A stretch of DNA of 64,000 nucleotides from Halarcobacter ebronensis (GTDB lineage: Bacteria > Campylobacterota > Campylobacteria > Campylobacterales > Arcobacteraceae), in NCBI RefSeq assembly GCF_013201825.1, contig NZ_CP053836.1:1-64000 (forward strand), read 5' to 3'. The notes beneath the pieces are model-generated. The model was not told where the DNA came from. It made no database searches and saw nothing but the letters and a program-made list of their open reading frames with translations. The number at the start of each line of letters is the position of its first letter. Position 1 is the first letter of the stretch. This document shows positions 47,583-56,348 of this stretch, piece after piece. Both the position numbers and the translations under genes were made by a program.

Positions 47583-49122
47583 GTGCAATCCCATATTTTT
47601 TTATTTTGTAGCCAATTTGTCTAAGGGTGATTCCCAACTCTTTTGCTGCATGAGATTGATTAAAGTTATTATTCTCTAAAGCTGTCTCTATAGCCTCTTT
47701 TTCAATCTCATCTAAACTTTTGTTTTCCATTGGAATTGTTTTATACTCTTTTTTTAGATTATCATCATTAAGTGCAGGAAGAAGAAGTAACATATCAAAT
47801 TTGTTTATCCCCTCTTCATTTCCCATTAAAACAATTCTCTCAATTGTATTTTCAAGCTCTCTAACATTTCCTGGCCAAGGATAATGAGCTAAAATATCCA
47901 TAGCTTCATCAGTTATTTTTACTATTTTTTTATGGTTTTTCATAGATCTTTCAAGGAAGAAGTTAACAAGTTGTTTAATATCATCTCCCCTTTGTCTAAG
48001 TGGTGGCAAATCAATAGGAATAACATTTAATCTATAATATAAATCCTCTCTAAATTTACCATCTTTTACCATTTGTTCAAGGTTTCTATTTGTTGCTGCA
48101 ACTAATCTTACATTTACTTTTATTGTTTTACTTCCACCAACTCTCTCAAACTCTCTCTCTTGTAAAACTCTTAAAAGTTTTACTTGAGCAGATGCTGAAA
48201 TATCTCCTATCTCATCTAAAAATAGAGTTCCCCCGTCAGCTAGTTCAAATCTTCCTTTTCTAGTCTCTCTAGCATCTGTAAAGGCACCTTTTTCATGTCC
48301 AAACAGTTCACTTTCAAGAAGAGTATCTGTAATAGCTGCACAGTTTAATTTTATAAAAGGCTCATCTTTTCTTTTACTTCTTTTGTGAATTGCAGCAGCT
48401 ACAAGCTCTTTACCTGTTCCTGTTTCACCTCTTACTAGTACTGTTACATCAGATTGAGCAATTCTTTGTATTACTTGGAAAACTTGTTGCATTTTTGGGC
48501 TGTCTCCAATAATATCTCCAAAGTTGTGAACTTTTGAGTCCCACTCCATTTTATAATAGAGTTTTAACTCCATTAATCTCTCTTTTTCCCTATTGTTTAG
48601 TTGAAAAGAGTAGATAGATTGGGCAAAAATAGAGGCAATAATTGTTAATATTCTAATACAATCTTCAAAGCCAATTTCGGTACTTTTTGTTAATGCAGCA
48701 CCTAAAACTCCAATGGTTTCATCTTCTACAATTAAAGGGACTGCTACATATGATAAGTTATTAAAATCTTTTTTTCCTGATTTATTCAAAAATAGTGAAT
48801 CACTATGAATATTTTCTACAACAACAGGCTCTTTTGATTGTGCAGCAACTCCTGTTACTCCTTCACCCATCTTATAAGAAGCTAGTTTTTTTTGAATTGA
48901 AGAGAGTTCAGCTGAAGCAAATACATTTAACATTTCATCCTCTTCAAGCAGGTGAACTGTACAGTTTGTTAAATGTAAAGAGTTTTTTAAAATCTTCATT
49001 GATTTTTCTAATGAAGTGTGCAAATCATAATTATTTGCCATTATTGATGCAATATCGTAAAGAGTTGTTAACTCTTTAGTTGTAAGACAGAACTCACAAG
49101 CTGACTTATCCATTAATGCCAT
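47572..49122 (-). CDS. nifA: Nif-specific sigma-54 activator NifA
   Basis: The 516-aa enhancer-binding protein has an N-terminal GAF domain (about 20-170) preceded by CEFC, a central AAA+ domain (GETGTGKE, ELFGHEKGAFTDA, GGTLFLDEIGD, REDLYYRLNV) and a Fis-type HTH (NQSHAAKELGITLRQIGYKI). The sigma-54-contact loop reads GAFTDA where GAFTGA is usual. There is no Cys-rich interdomain linker of the oxygen-sensitive rhizobial type. It heads a tightly overlapping operon; sigma-70-like TATAAT words lie upstream. Confidence 0.92.
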   Translation of the reverse strand: MALMDKSACEFCLTTKELTTLYDIASIMANNYDLHTSLEKSMKILKNSLHLTNCTVHLLEEDEMLNVFASAELSSIQKKLASYKMGEGVTGVAAQSKEPVVVENIHSDSLFLNKSGKKDFNNLSYVAVPLIVEDETIGVLGAALTKSTEIGFEDCIRILTIIASIFAQSIYSFQLNNREKERLMELKLYYKMEWDSKVHNFGDIIGDSPKMQQVFQVIQRIAQSDVTVLVRGETGTGKELVAAAIHKRSKRKDEPFIKLNCAAITDTLLESELFGHEKGAFTDARETRKGRFELADGGTLFLDEIGDISASAQVKLLRVLQEREFERVGGSKTIKVNVRLVAATNRNLEQMVKDGKFREDLYYRLNVIPIDLPPLRQRGDDIKQLVNFFLERSMKNHKKIVKITDEAMDILAHYPWPGNVRELENTIERIVLMGNEEGINKFDMLLLLPALNDDNLKKEYKTIPMENKSLDEIEKEAIETALENNNFNQSHAAKELGITLRQIGYKIKKYGIAHEI

Positions 49123-49233
49123 AGTTGAACTCCTTTTGTAGATGGAAAAATAAGATTGTATATTTTGTATATTATAGTATAAAAATTAGGGCACTTTATG
49201 AATTATCTTGTCTATAAAATACCCAGTGAATGA

Positions 49234-49443
49234 TTAATCAGAAATCTTTTTACAAACTTCTTCTTTTGGTAAATTTTTAGGTCCTGGTTGAATCCACCAT
49301 GTCTCACCATTTGAAAGTTCTACCTCTCCACCCCAGTTGTTTTCTGTATCAAATTCTAGGCTCTCTATTGTCTCTTCCATATCTTTCTTTGCAACATAAA
49401 AATATATTACACCATCATCTTCTCTAAGCATTACTTTTGCCAT
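49234..49443 (-). CDS. nifT: NifT/FixU
   Basis: The protein of about 69 aa (ATG at 49443, 6 bp after GGAG; another ATG at 49446) matches NifT: AKVMLREDDGVIYFYVAKKDMEE, then NNWGGEVELSNGETW. NifT is a small conserved nif protein without an established essential role. It follows the flavoprotein gene by about 20 bp, in the operon driven by the sigma-54-type site at 52.3 kb. Confidence 0.92.
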   Translation of the reverse strand: MAKVMLREDDGVIYFYVAKKDMEETIESLEFDTENNWGGEVELSNGETWWIQPGPKNLPKEEVCKKISD

Positions 49444-49463
49444 CATCTTCTCCTTTTTTTGAT

Positions 49464-51110
49464 TTAATGTTTGTTTATAATGAAGTCTCTAACTCTATTT
49501 AAAAAGCCTTTCTCTTCAAACTCCAATTTGAAAAAGCCTTTTTGTATCTCTTTTACCAAAATATGTTTTTGGTATTTCTCTTTTTGTTCTACATAGTCGC
49601 TTCTATGGTGAGCTCCTCTACTCTCTTTTCTTTTTTTAGCTGAAAGAATTACAGCTTCTGATACTTCAAGAGCGTTTCTTAACTCCAAAATTGAGACTAA
49701 CTCAACATTATTTCTTCTCTCTTTATTTATACAATGTAGAGAATATGATTGATTTCTTAAATATTTAACATAGTCAAATGCCCTAACAAGACTGCTTTTA
49801 CTTCTAATAATACCCACATCATTAAACATTGAATTTCCTAGTGAAACTCTAATTGCATTAAAGTTTTTAGAAGTGTCTCCAGCAAATATTTTATCAACAA
49901 TTTTAATATCTTTGATTACATCATTGTAATCTATTGGTAGGAACTCTTTTCCTTTTGCATATTGTAAAGCTTTTTGTCCTGCAAGTTCTCCAAAAACAGT
50001 ACCTTCAAGTAAAGAGTTTCCTCCAAGTCTATTTGCTCCATGGATACCATTAGCAGCCATCTCTCCACAAACAAAAAGACCAGCAATTTTTGTTTCACAC
50101 ATATTGCAATTAACTCCACCCATTGTGTAGTGTGCAACAGGTTTTATCTCCAATAACTCTTTGCTAATATCAACACCAACTTGGTTAAAAGCAACACTGT
50201 ATAAAGAGGGAAGTTTTTTCTCTATCTTCTCTACTCCTAAATGTCTTAGATCTATATATACTTTATGACCTTTTTCCTTCTCTTCTAAAATAGCTTTTGC
50301 AATTTTATCTCTAGTGTCAAGCTCATTTACAAAACGTTCCCCATCACTGTTTATAAGATAACCACCTTCACCTCTAGCTGCTTCTGTAACAAGATAGTTT
50401 GTTTTTGCAATACCTGTTGGGTGAAACTGTACAAACTCCATATCTTTTAATGCAAGTCCAGCTCTTAGAGCAACAGCAAGCAGGTCACCTGTATAATCTT
50501 GTGCATTTGTAGAATTTCCTCTGTAAATCCCTGCATAACCACCGCCAGCAAGAACAACTGCTTTAGCTGGATATACTAAAACTGTTGAGTCAATTCTTCT
50601 AAGAGCCACAACTCCACAAACAGATTTTTTATCTTTTGTTATATTTAGAACATAGGTATTTACTAAAAAAGTTATACCACACTCTTTTGCTTTTTTTATA
50701 AGAGCTTGAGTAATTGCTCCACCTGTTTTATCCCCTACATAACAGGTTCTATTGATCCCCGCTCCACCAAAAGGTCTTTGGGCAATATTTCCCTTTTCAT
50801 CTCTATCAAAAGGTACCCCATATCTAACAAGTTTTGAGATAATTTGAGAAGCCCTTTTACACATATAAGTAATATTTTTTCTATTACCTAATCCTTTAGA
50901 AGATTTAAAAGTATCTTCAATATGAGACTCTATTGCCTCTTTGTCTTCAGGTTTTAAAACTGCATTTATTCCACCACTTGCCATGGCAGAGTTTGATTTA
51001 AAGATATTTCCTTTGGTTATAAGTGCAACTTTATTTGTATCTGTTTTTGCTTCAATAGCAGCCATTAATCCAGCTACTCCACCCCCTACTACAACTATAT
51101 CATATATCAT
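49464..51110 (-). CDS. Fumarate reductase/L-aspartate oxidase-family flavoprotein
   Basis: The 548-aa protein has the FAD motif VVVGGGVAGLMAAIEA and the family sequences MASGGINAVL, MEFVQFHPTGI, AARGEGGYLIN, HYTMGGVNCN and GANRLGGNSLLEG. It could be a soluble fumarate reductase/succinate dehydrogenase flavoprotein or an aspartate oxidase; the TRDKIAKAI segment does not decide. It overlaps nothing but starts 4 bp after the aldo/keto reductase stop and is followed by nifT, so it is expected to be nif-regulated. No partner Fe-S subunit is present. Confidence 0.82.
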   Translation of the reverse strand: MIYDIVVVGGGVAGLMAAIEAKTDTNKVALITKGNIFKSNSAMASGGINAVLKPEDKEAIESHIEDTFKSSKGLGNRKNITYMCKRASQIISKLVRYGVPFDRDEKGNIAQRPFGGAGINRTCYVGDKTGGAITQALIKKAKECGITFLVNTYVLNITKDKKSVCGVVALRRIDSTVLVYPAKAVVLAGGGYAGIYRGNSTNAQDYTGDLLAVALRAGLALKDMEFVQFHPTGIAKTNYLVTEAARGEGGYLINSDGERFVNELDTRDKIAKAILEEKEKGHKVYIDLRHLGVEKIEKKLPSLYSVAFNQVGVDISKELLEIKPVAHYTMGGVNCNMCETKIAGLFVCGEMAANGIHGANRLGGNSLLEGTVFGELAGQKALQYAKGKEFLPIDYNDVIKDIKIVDKIFAGDTSKNFNAIRVSLGNSMFNDVGIIRSKSSLVRAFDYVKYLRNQSYSLHCINKERRNNVELVSILELRNALEVSEAVILSAKKRKESRGAHHRSDYVEQKEKYQKHILVKEIQKGFFKLEFEEKGFLNRVRDFIINKH

Positions 51111-51114
51111 ATTT

Positions 51115-52227
51115 TCATACTTTATATATCAAGTCGTAGTTTGCTCTAGGGCTAGCTTTGATTTTTGTAATCTCTAAATTCTCTTTTATATGAACAGGCA
51201 CTTTTGAAGCAAAAAGTGAACTAATAATTCCAGGGGTTGATCTTACAAATTGAAGAGCTAGTTGAATATCATTTTTCAAAATCATATTTGGATCAAGCAA
51301 GTAACCAGTTTCAGGTTTGATTGATTTTTTAAATAGATTCATTTGAAGAAGTGATGAACTAGAAATAACACCAATTCCCAATCTATGTGCTGCTTGTAAA
51401 AGAGTACATTTTTCATGTTTTACATATTGGGTTGGAAGGGTATATATAGAGGTTTTCCCCATATTAAATGGGCTTTGAATATACTTAAATCTATGATCTT
51501 TCCCTCCAACTTTTTTTGCAATCTCTACTAAATCTTCTAAATTTATTAGTTCATTTATAGTTCCATCATTTATAAAACCATTCCAAGTGGCAACACCATA
51601 ATAGTTTATTAAACCTTGGTCTGCCATTTTTTCAAATTTTTTAAAAATTGATTCAACTCTTTTTAGAAATTTACTTTTTCCAAGTTTAAGTAGTTGCATC
51701 TCTGGATTGTGTAAATAGTAGATATCAAAAGAATCAATACCCATATTTTCCAAAGATTTTTTACATGACCACTCAATAAAATCTGCCGTCATGCAGTGTT
51801 GGTCAAGTTCTATATCATCTTTTGTTGCAAATTTTTTTTCAATAATATTCTCTTCAATCCACTCATATGGATTTTCAGGAAAAGGATACTCAAGTTGAAT
51901 AAATCCACCTTTTGAACAGATAATTAACTCTTCTCTTTTAATTGCATTTTCATCAAACAGCTCCTTTAGAGCTATTCCTATCTCTTTTTCGCTTTGACCA
52001 TATCTATAATTACTTGCACTATCTATAAAGTTTATACCATTTTTGATAGCTGCTTTTACCCCTTCAATATAGTGAAATAGATAATTCTCTTCTTTATAAG
52101 GTTCTTTATTAAAGGTTCCAAGTCCAAGTTTCGAAAATATAAGATTATTGTGTTTTATGTAGAAGTCTTTGTAAGTTGAAAATTTTTTTGCATAATCTAA
52201 TGTTGCTTCTAATGTTGCTACGTGCAT
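51115..52227 (-). CDS. Aldo/keto reductase, nif-linked
   Basis: The 370-aa TIM-barrel oxidoreductase shows LGLGTFNKEPY, the catalytic-type region NFIDSASNYRYGQSEKEIG with Asp and Tyr, CSKGGFI with Lys, and YYLHNPEMQL with His. It is somewhat longer than usual (about 330). It heads the reductase-flavoprotein-nifT operon with an AAGGA ribosome site and a sigma-54-type promoter 100 bp upstream. The substrate is unknown. Confidence 0.85.
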   Translation of the reverse strand: MHVATLEATLDYAKKFSTYKDFYIKHNNLIFSKLGLGTFNKEPYKEENYLFHYIEGVKAAIKNGINFIDSASNYRYGQSEKEIGIALKELFDENAIKREELIICSKGGFIQLEYPFPENPYEWIEENIIEKKFATKDDIELDQHCMTADFIEWSCKKSLENMGIDSFDIYYLHNPEMQLLKLGKSKFLKRVESIFKKFEKMADQGLINYYGVATWNGFINDGTINELINLEDLVEIAKKVGGKDHRFKYIQSPFNMGKTSIYTLPTQYVKHEKCTLLQAAHRLGIGVISSSSLLQMNLFKKSIKPETGYLLDPNMILKNDIQLALQFVRSTPGIISSLFASKVPVHIKENLEITKIKASPRANYDLIYKV

Positions 52228-52251
52228 AAAACCATTTCCTTTTTCTTTTTT

Positions 52252-52294
52252 TGCAAAAAGAAAAGAGTAAGGGGCATTGAATTCCTTACTCTTT
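52252..52294 (-). terminator. Terminator-like hairpin upstream of the aldo/keto reductase
   Basis: On the minus strand an 11-bp perfect stem, AAAGAGTAAGG with CCTTACTCTTT, has an 11-nt loop and is followed by TTCTTTTTGC. It lies downstream of the sigma-54-type site (52327-52342) and 25 bp before the reductase ATG, so transcripts from that promoter must pass it. It may end the mod operon and also act as an attenuator. Confidence 0.75.
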
Positions 52295-52326
52295 AAAATC
52301 TAATTTACAAAAGGTATAAAATGATA

Positions 52327-52342
52327 TGCAAGAACTGTTCCT
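52327..52342 (-). promoter_or_regulatory. Sigma-54 promoter of the reductase-flavoprotein-nifT operon
   Basis: On the minus strand AGGAACAGTTCTTGCA has GG-N10-GC spacing and is followed by T. It is nearly identical to the ferredoxin and LRV-like gene sites. The predicted start is near 52315. It begins 5 bp after the stop codon of the 30-aa ORF. Confidence 0.78.
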
Positions 52343-52347
52343 TAAAA

Positions 52348-52440
52348 TCAACCCTTTTTATGCCTATAGTTTGAATAAAGTATGGCACCACTTATATAAA
52401 CAATTAAAACAAGTGGGAACAAAATTTTTTCTATATCCAT
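52348..52440 (-). CDS. Small 30-aa membrane protein ORF at the end of the mod operon
   Basis: A short ORF encodes MDIEKILFPLVLIVYISG followed by a short tail ending NYRHKKG: one hydrophobic helix with a positive C-terminus. It has a good ribosome site (TTGGAG, 7 bp before the ATG) and lies 43 bp after modD, before a terminator. Size and layout resemble small accessory subunits of membrane complexes (CcoQ- or CydX-like). I do not recognise a family. Confidence 0.5.
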   Translation of the reverse strand: MDIEKILFPLVLIVYISGAILYSNYRHKKG

Positions 52441-52483
52441 TATTACTCCAATCTTTTTGAAGTAATTGCAAGTTATATTCCCT

Positions 52484-53332
52484 TTACTCTATGATTTGGA
52501 TTCTACTACTTAGATTTGCTAAACCACAAACATAAACTGAACTAGTAACCACCCCATCTATCCCACATTTTGCATACTCTTGTACATTTGAGAGATTTAT
52601 TCCCCCTGCTGCAAGAACTTTAATATTTGGGAAGTTTACATTTTTGTAAGATACTATTTTTTCTAAAGTTTCTAAATCGACTTTATCAAGTTGTATTGTA
52701 TCAGCACCATATTTCATAAGTTCAATGGCATCTTCATAACTTTCACTCTCAACACCAATTTTTTTCTCACTGATTTTACTTTTAATATCTTTTATAGCTT
52801 CATAAAACTCTTTATTATCTTTATAGATTAATCTATGTCCATCAAAAAATAGTATTGATTCTGAAAGCCCAAGTCTATGTGGATTTGCTCCTCCACAAAT
52901 AACTGCTTTAATACAAAATCTCTTTGAAAAAGGAAAGGTCTTTCTTGTTGTAAGCAATTCACATGAACTGTTAACTTCATCAATCTTTTTTTTCATTTTA
53001 TAAGCATGGGTCGAGATTTTGCAACTATATTCCAAAAACATCTGTGTAGATCTCCAAGCTTTGTGAATATCTTCATACTCTCCACTATATTTTAAAAGAG
53101 TATCACCTTTTTTTATAAAGTTACAACTTTTTACAAAAGACTCAACTTCACAGTTAAGAAGTTTTGCTATATTTGCAGCCTCTTCTGTACAAGAGACCAC
53201 AATATCCTCTCTTGTATAGACTTCAAGTTGTGCTTTTTTATCCTTACATTTTTGTAAGCTTGTAGTTAAATCAAAATATGGAATATCCTCTTGGATATAA
53301 TTTTCCAATTCTGAATTTGTTAAATTAAACAT
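52484..53332 (-). CDS. modD: ModD, nicotinate-nucleotide pyrophosphorylase-like molybdenum protein
   Basis: The 282-aa protein belongs to the NadC/ModD family. It keeps phosphoribosyl-binding residues in TTRKTFPFSKRF and GGANPHRLGLSESILFF; the PHRLGLSE form is the ModD type. ModD has no settled biochemical role but travels with molybdate transport genes, as here. It starts 58 bp after the second modB. Confidence 0.85.
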   Translation of the reverse strand: MFNLTNSELENYIQEDIPYFDLTTSLQKCKDKKAQLEVYTREDIVVSCTEEAANIAKLLNCEVESFVKSCNFIKKGDTLLKYSGEYEDIHKAWRSTQMFLEYSCKISTHAYKMKKKIDEVNSSCELLTTRKTFPFSKRFCIKAVICGGANPHRLGLSESILFFDGHRLIYKDNKEFYEAIKDIKSKISEKKIGVESESYEDAIELMKYGADTIQLDKVDLETLEKIVSYKNVNFPNIKVLAAGGINLSNVQEYAKCGIDGVVTSSVYVCGLANLSSRIQIIE

Positions 53333-53390
53333 AATTCCTCATTTATTTTTATTTTTCAATATATCACTTGGCACTTTAAAAAGGCATAAG

Positions 53391-54074
53391 TTACTTTGAC
53401 AATTTTGTCTTTTTGTCAAAAAAGTTTAGGGCAATAAAAAACAAAATTGAGATAAAAACCAATATACCACTTAGTATAAGGGCTAAATCATAATCTCCAT
53501 CAAATACTGCATTATAAATTGCCAGTGAGATAGTATCAGTTTTTCCTATGATATTTCCCCCTAACATCAAAGTTATTCCCACCTCTCCCAAAGCTCTTGC
53601 AGTTGAGATAAGTAGTGCAACAATAAGAGCATTTTTAATTGTAGGTAAAATAACAAAAATAAAGGTATGAAAGTTTGATTTGCCACTTAAATATGAGGCC
53701 TCTTTTATCTCCTTTGGAAATTGTTCAATCCCTGCTTGTAAAGGTTTTACCATAAGAGGAAGACCTGCAATAAAAGCAGCAATTATAATACCTGTAAAAC
53801 TAAAGATTATCTCAATATTCAGTTTTAAAAGAAGCTCTCCTATAAAACCATGTTTACCTAAAAGTAGAAGTAGAAAAAATCCTACTGCAATTGGAGGGAA
53901 AATAAGTGGAAGGGTAACAAGGGTGTCCAAAAGCCATCTAAAAGGAAGAGTTTTTTTAGATAACAAATAGGCAATTGGTACACCTATTAGTAAAAAAAGT
54001 ATTGCAGTTACAAGAATTGCTTTAAAACTAAGCCATAAAGGTGTTGTAAGCTGTTCAATTACAATACCTTCCAC
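53391..54074 (-). CDS. modB: Molybdate ABC transporter permease, second copy (ModB2)
   Basis: The 227-aa permease has about five to six helices and the ATPase-contact EAA-like loop (EASYLSGKSNFHTF). It follows the second binding-protein gene by 3 bp. It is only a distant paralog of the other modB in the operon. No second modC is nearby, so it may share the single ModC. Confidence 0.85.
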   Translation of the reverse strand: MEGIVIEQLTTPLWLSFKAILVTAILFLLIGVPIAYLLSKKTLPFRWLLDTLVTLPLIFPPIAVGFFLLLLLGKHGFIGELLLKLNIEIIFSFTGIIIAAFIAGLPLMVKPLQAGIEQFPKEIKEASYLSGKSNFHTFIFVILPTIKNALIVALLISTARALGEVGITLMLGGNIIGKTDTISLAIYNAVFDGDYDLALILSGILVFISILFFIALNFFDKKTKLSK

Positions 54075-54077
54075 CTC

Positions 54078-54785
54078 TTATAATCCATAAGTATTAAAAA
54101 TCTCTTTTGATTTCTCATTTTGTAAAAACTGAATAAACTCTTCGCATTGTTCATTACAATTTTTAAGTTTAGCTACACCAATCTCTATTTTAGAGTATGA
54201 GTTTGAGTTAACTATTATGTATCCACCAATTTTATCTTTGTTCTCTAAAGCTGCTGTAAGATTTATAATACTTGCATCAACCTCTTTTGTAATAAGATAG
54301 GTTAAAGATTGGGGTACAGTTGCAACCACATAGAGTCTATCTTTAACTTTGTCATATAGGCTTTCATTTTTTAAGAACTCTTCACCAGCAATTCCATAAA
54401 TAGCCTTTTTAGGTTGTGGTATTGCAATCCTTTTTATCTCTTTATCTAACAAATCTTTTGAAGAGTTTAAGGGTTTAATACCTTTAGCATAAGCAATTGC
54501 AACTTTGCCCTCTCCAAGAGTAATAAATGAATCTACTTCTAAGCCACTTTTATTAAGGATAAAATTTTTATCTCCGATAACTAATGCAATATCGGTTTGT
54601 TTTGCTTGAGAACTAACTTGTTTCATATTCCCAAAAAAACCATCAATTTTTTTACCATTTTTTTCATACTCATTGATTATTTTAGTAACCACTTTTTTAT
54701 ATCCTGCACCAGCAGCAACTTTTAAATCATCTGCATATACAAAAAGTGTACTAAGTAAAATTATAATAAGAATCTTTTTAAACAT
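54078..54785 (-). CDS. modA: Molybdate-type substrate-binding protein, second copy (ModA2)
   Basis: The 235-aa protein has a signal peptide (ending LFVYADD) and ModA-like features: KVAAGAGYKKVV, AIPQPKKAIYGIAGEEFL and the C-terminal FLQNEKSKEIFNTYGL. It is shorter than and divergent from the first ModA. Different affinity or a different oxyanion (such as tungstate) is possible. Confidence 0.82.
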   Translation of the reverse strand: MFKKILIIILLSTLFVYADDLKVAAGAGYKKVVTKIINEYEKNGKKIDGFFGNMKQVSSQAKQTDIALVIGDKNFILNKSGLEVDSFITLGEGKVAIAYAKGIKPLNSSKDLLDKEIKRIAIPQPKKAIYGIAGEEFLKNESLYDKVKDRLYVVATVPQSLTYLITKEVDASIINLTAALENKDKIGGYIIVNSNSYSKIEIGVAKLKNCNEQCEEFIQFLQNEKSKEIFNTYGL

Positions 54786-54795
54786 TTTTTTACCT

Positions 54796-55650
54796 TTAAT
54801 TTTGTTTTATCATAGGAGCAAAAGCCTTAGTGCTTACACTAACACTTTGTCCTATTTTTAAATCTTTTGCTTCATCATTATCTATAACTACTTCAACAAT
54901 TTGTTGTCCAATAGCTACAATTGCAATATAAATTACATCCACTTTTTTTATATCAAGGAGTTCCCCTTCTAAAGAGAATTTTGCACTTCCTGTTGTTTTA
55001 AGTAGTACATCTTTTGCTTTACCATCTTTTACAACTCTACCTTGACTTAGCATTATCACTCTATTACTTAATCTATATATTTCACTTGGATCATGGCTTA
55101 CCATAATTGTTGTGGTTTCAAACTCTTTATGCAGTTGTAAAATCTCATTTTGAAGTTTTGTTCTCATATTTGGATCAAGAGCTGAAAGTGGTTCATCCAT
55201 CAAAAGTAGTTTTGGTCTATTCATTAAAGCTCTACAAAGACTAACTCTTTGTTTTTGTCCCCCACTTAAACTACTTGGATATCTTTTTGCCAACTCTTTT
55301 AACTCAGTCATCTCAAGAAGTTTATTTGCAAGTTCTTTATCTTTTTTTGCATATAAAAGATTCTCTATTACGCTCATATTAGGAAAAAGTGCATAATCTT
55401 GAAAAACAAAACCAATTTTCCTTTTTTGAGGAGGGATACAAAACTTTTCATCAAGCCAAACTTCATTATCAATTTTAAGAGTTCCTTTTGCTTCTTCAAG
55501 ACCAGAAAGTATTCTAAGAAGTGTTGTTTTACCACTCCCACTAACTCCTGCTAGAGCTATAAAATCTCCACTTTTAATCTCTAAATCTACATCTAAAGTC
55601 ATCTTTCCTGTTGAACCATGTAGCTCTTTTTTAATATCTATTTTTATCAT
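54796..55650 (-). CDS. modC: Molybdate ABC transporter ATPase ModC
   Basis: The 284-aa ATPase has Walker A GVSGSGKTTLL, signature LSGGQKQRVSLCRAL, Walker B LLLMDEPLSALDP, and a C-terminal TOBE-type regulatory segment with room for about one Mop unit. It is shorter than E. coli ModC (about 350 aa). Its start overlaps the modB stop by 1 bp. Confidence 0.92.
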   Translation of the reverse strand: MIKIDIKKELHGSTGKMTLDVDLEIKSGDFIALAGVSGSGKTTLLRILSGLEEAKGTLKIDNEVWLDEKFCIPPQKRKIGFVFQDYALFPNMSVIENLLYAKKDKELANKLLEMTELKELAKRYPSSLSGGQKQRVSLCRALMNRPKLLLMDEPLSALDPNMRTKLQNEILQLHKEFETTTIMVSHDPSEIYRLSNRVIMLSQGRVVKDGKAKDVLLKTTGSAKFSLEGELLDIKKVDVIYIAIVAIGQQIVEVVIDNDEAKDLKIGQSVSVSTKAFAPMIKQN

Positions 55651-56348
55651 TAAATACCACCAAATTTTTTATTTTGTTTATGGTTAAAAATATAGACACT
55701 TAAAAGTACAAAAAAGCTAATTATTACCATGATTCCACTATAGATGTGAGCTGCTGTATAATCCATGATTTCAACAAATTCATAAATTGCAACAGAAGCA
55801 ACTTTTGTCTCATCTGGAATACTTCCTCCTACCATTAAAACAACACCAAACTCTCCAACTGTATGTGCAAAAGTTACAATTATGGCAGTCATTAAAGAGG
55901 GTTTTATATTTGGTAAGGCAACTTTTAACAGGGTTTGCATTTTACCTTTCCCACTAATATAACTAGCCTCTAACATATTTTTACTAACACTTTCAAAGCC
56001 GCTTTGCAAAGGTTGCACCATAAAAGGAAGAGAATAAAAACAACTAGCAATTACAAGACCTGTAAAGTTAAATACAAGTTTGTAACCTAAAATATCCTCA
56101 AAAAATTTCCCCAAAGGAGAGTTATGTGATAAAGCCCAAAGAATATAAAAACCTAAAACAGAAGGGGGCAATACAATTGGAAGTGCTGTTAAAGCTTCCA
56201 TATATGGTTTAAATTTTGATTTTGTTTGTGATAAGTACCAGCTAAGAGGCATCGCAATTACAAACAAAATCAAAGTTGTTATTCCTGCAAGTTTAAAAGA
56301 TAGCAGAAAAGGACCAAACTCTATATTTCTTAAAATATCAATCATCAA
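55650..56348 (-). CDS. modB: Molybdate ABC transporter permease ModB
   Basis: The 232-aa inner-membrane permease has about five helices, the motif LTALPIVLPPSVLGFYIL and the EAA-type loop EASYISGKGKMQT. It overlaps the TOBE-protein gene by 11 bp and modC by 1 bp. Confidence 0.92.
   Translation of the reverse strand: MMIDILRNIEFGPFLLSFKLAGITTLILFVIAMPLSWYLSQTKSKFKPYMEALTALPIVLPPSVLGFYILWALSHNSPLGKFFEDILGYKLVFNFTGLVIASCFYSLPFMVQPLQSGFESVSKNMLEASYISGKGKMQTLLKVALPNIKPSLMTAIIVTFAHTVGEFGVVLMVGGSIPDETKVASVAIYEFVEIMDYTAAHIYSGIMVIISFFVLLSVYIFNHKQNKKFGGI

Noticed and set aside
52484-53332. NadC (quinolinate phosphoribosyltransferase) paired with the NadB-like flavoprotein in an NAD pathway.
   Set aside because: The PHRLGLSE form and the position directly after modB fit ModD better; the flavoprotein is in a different, nif-promoted unit.
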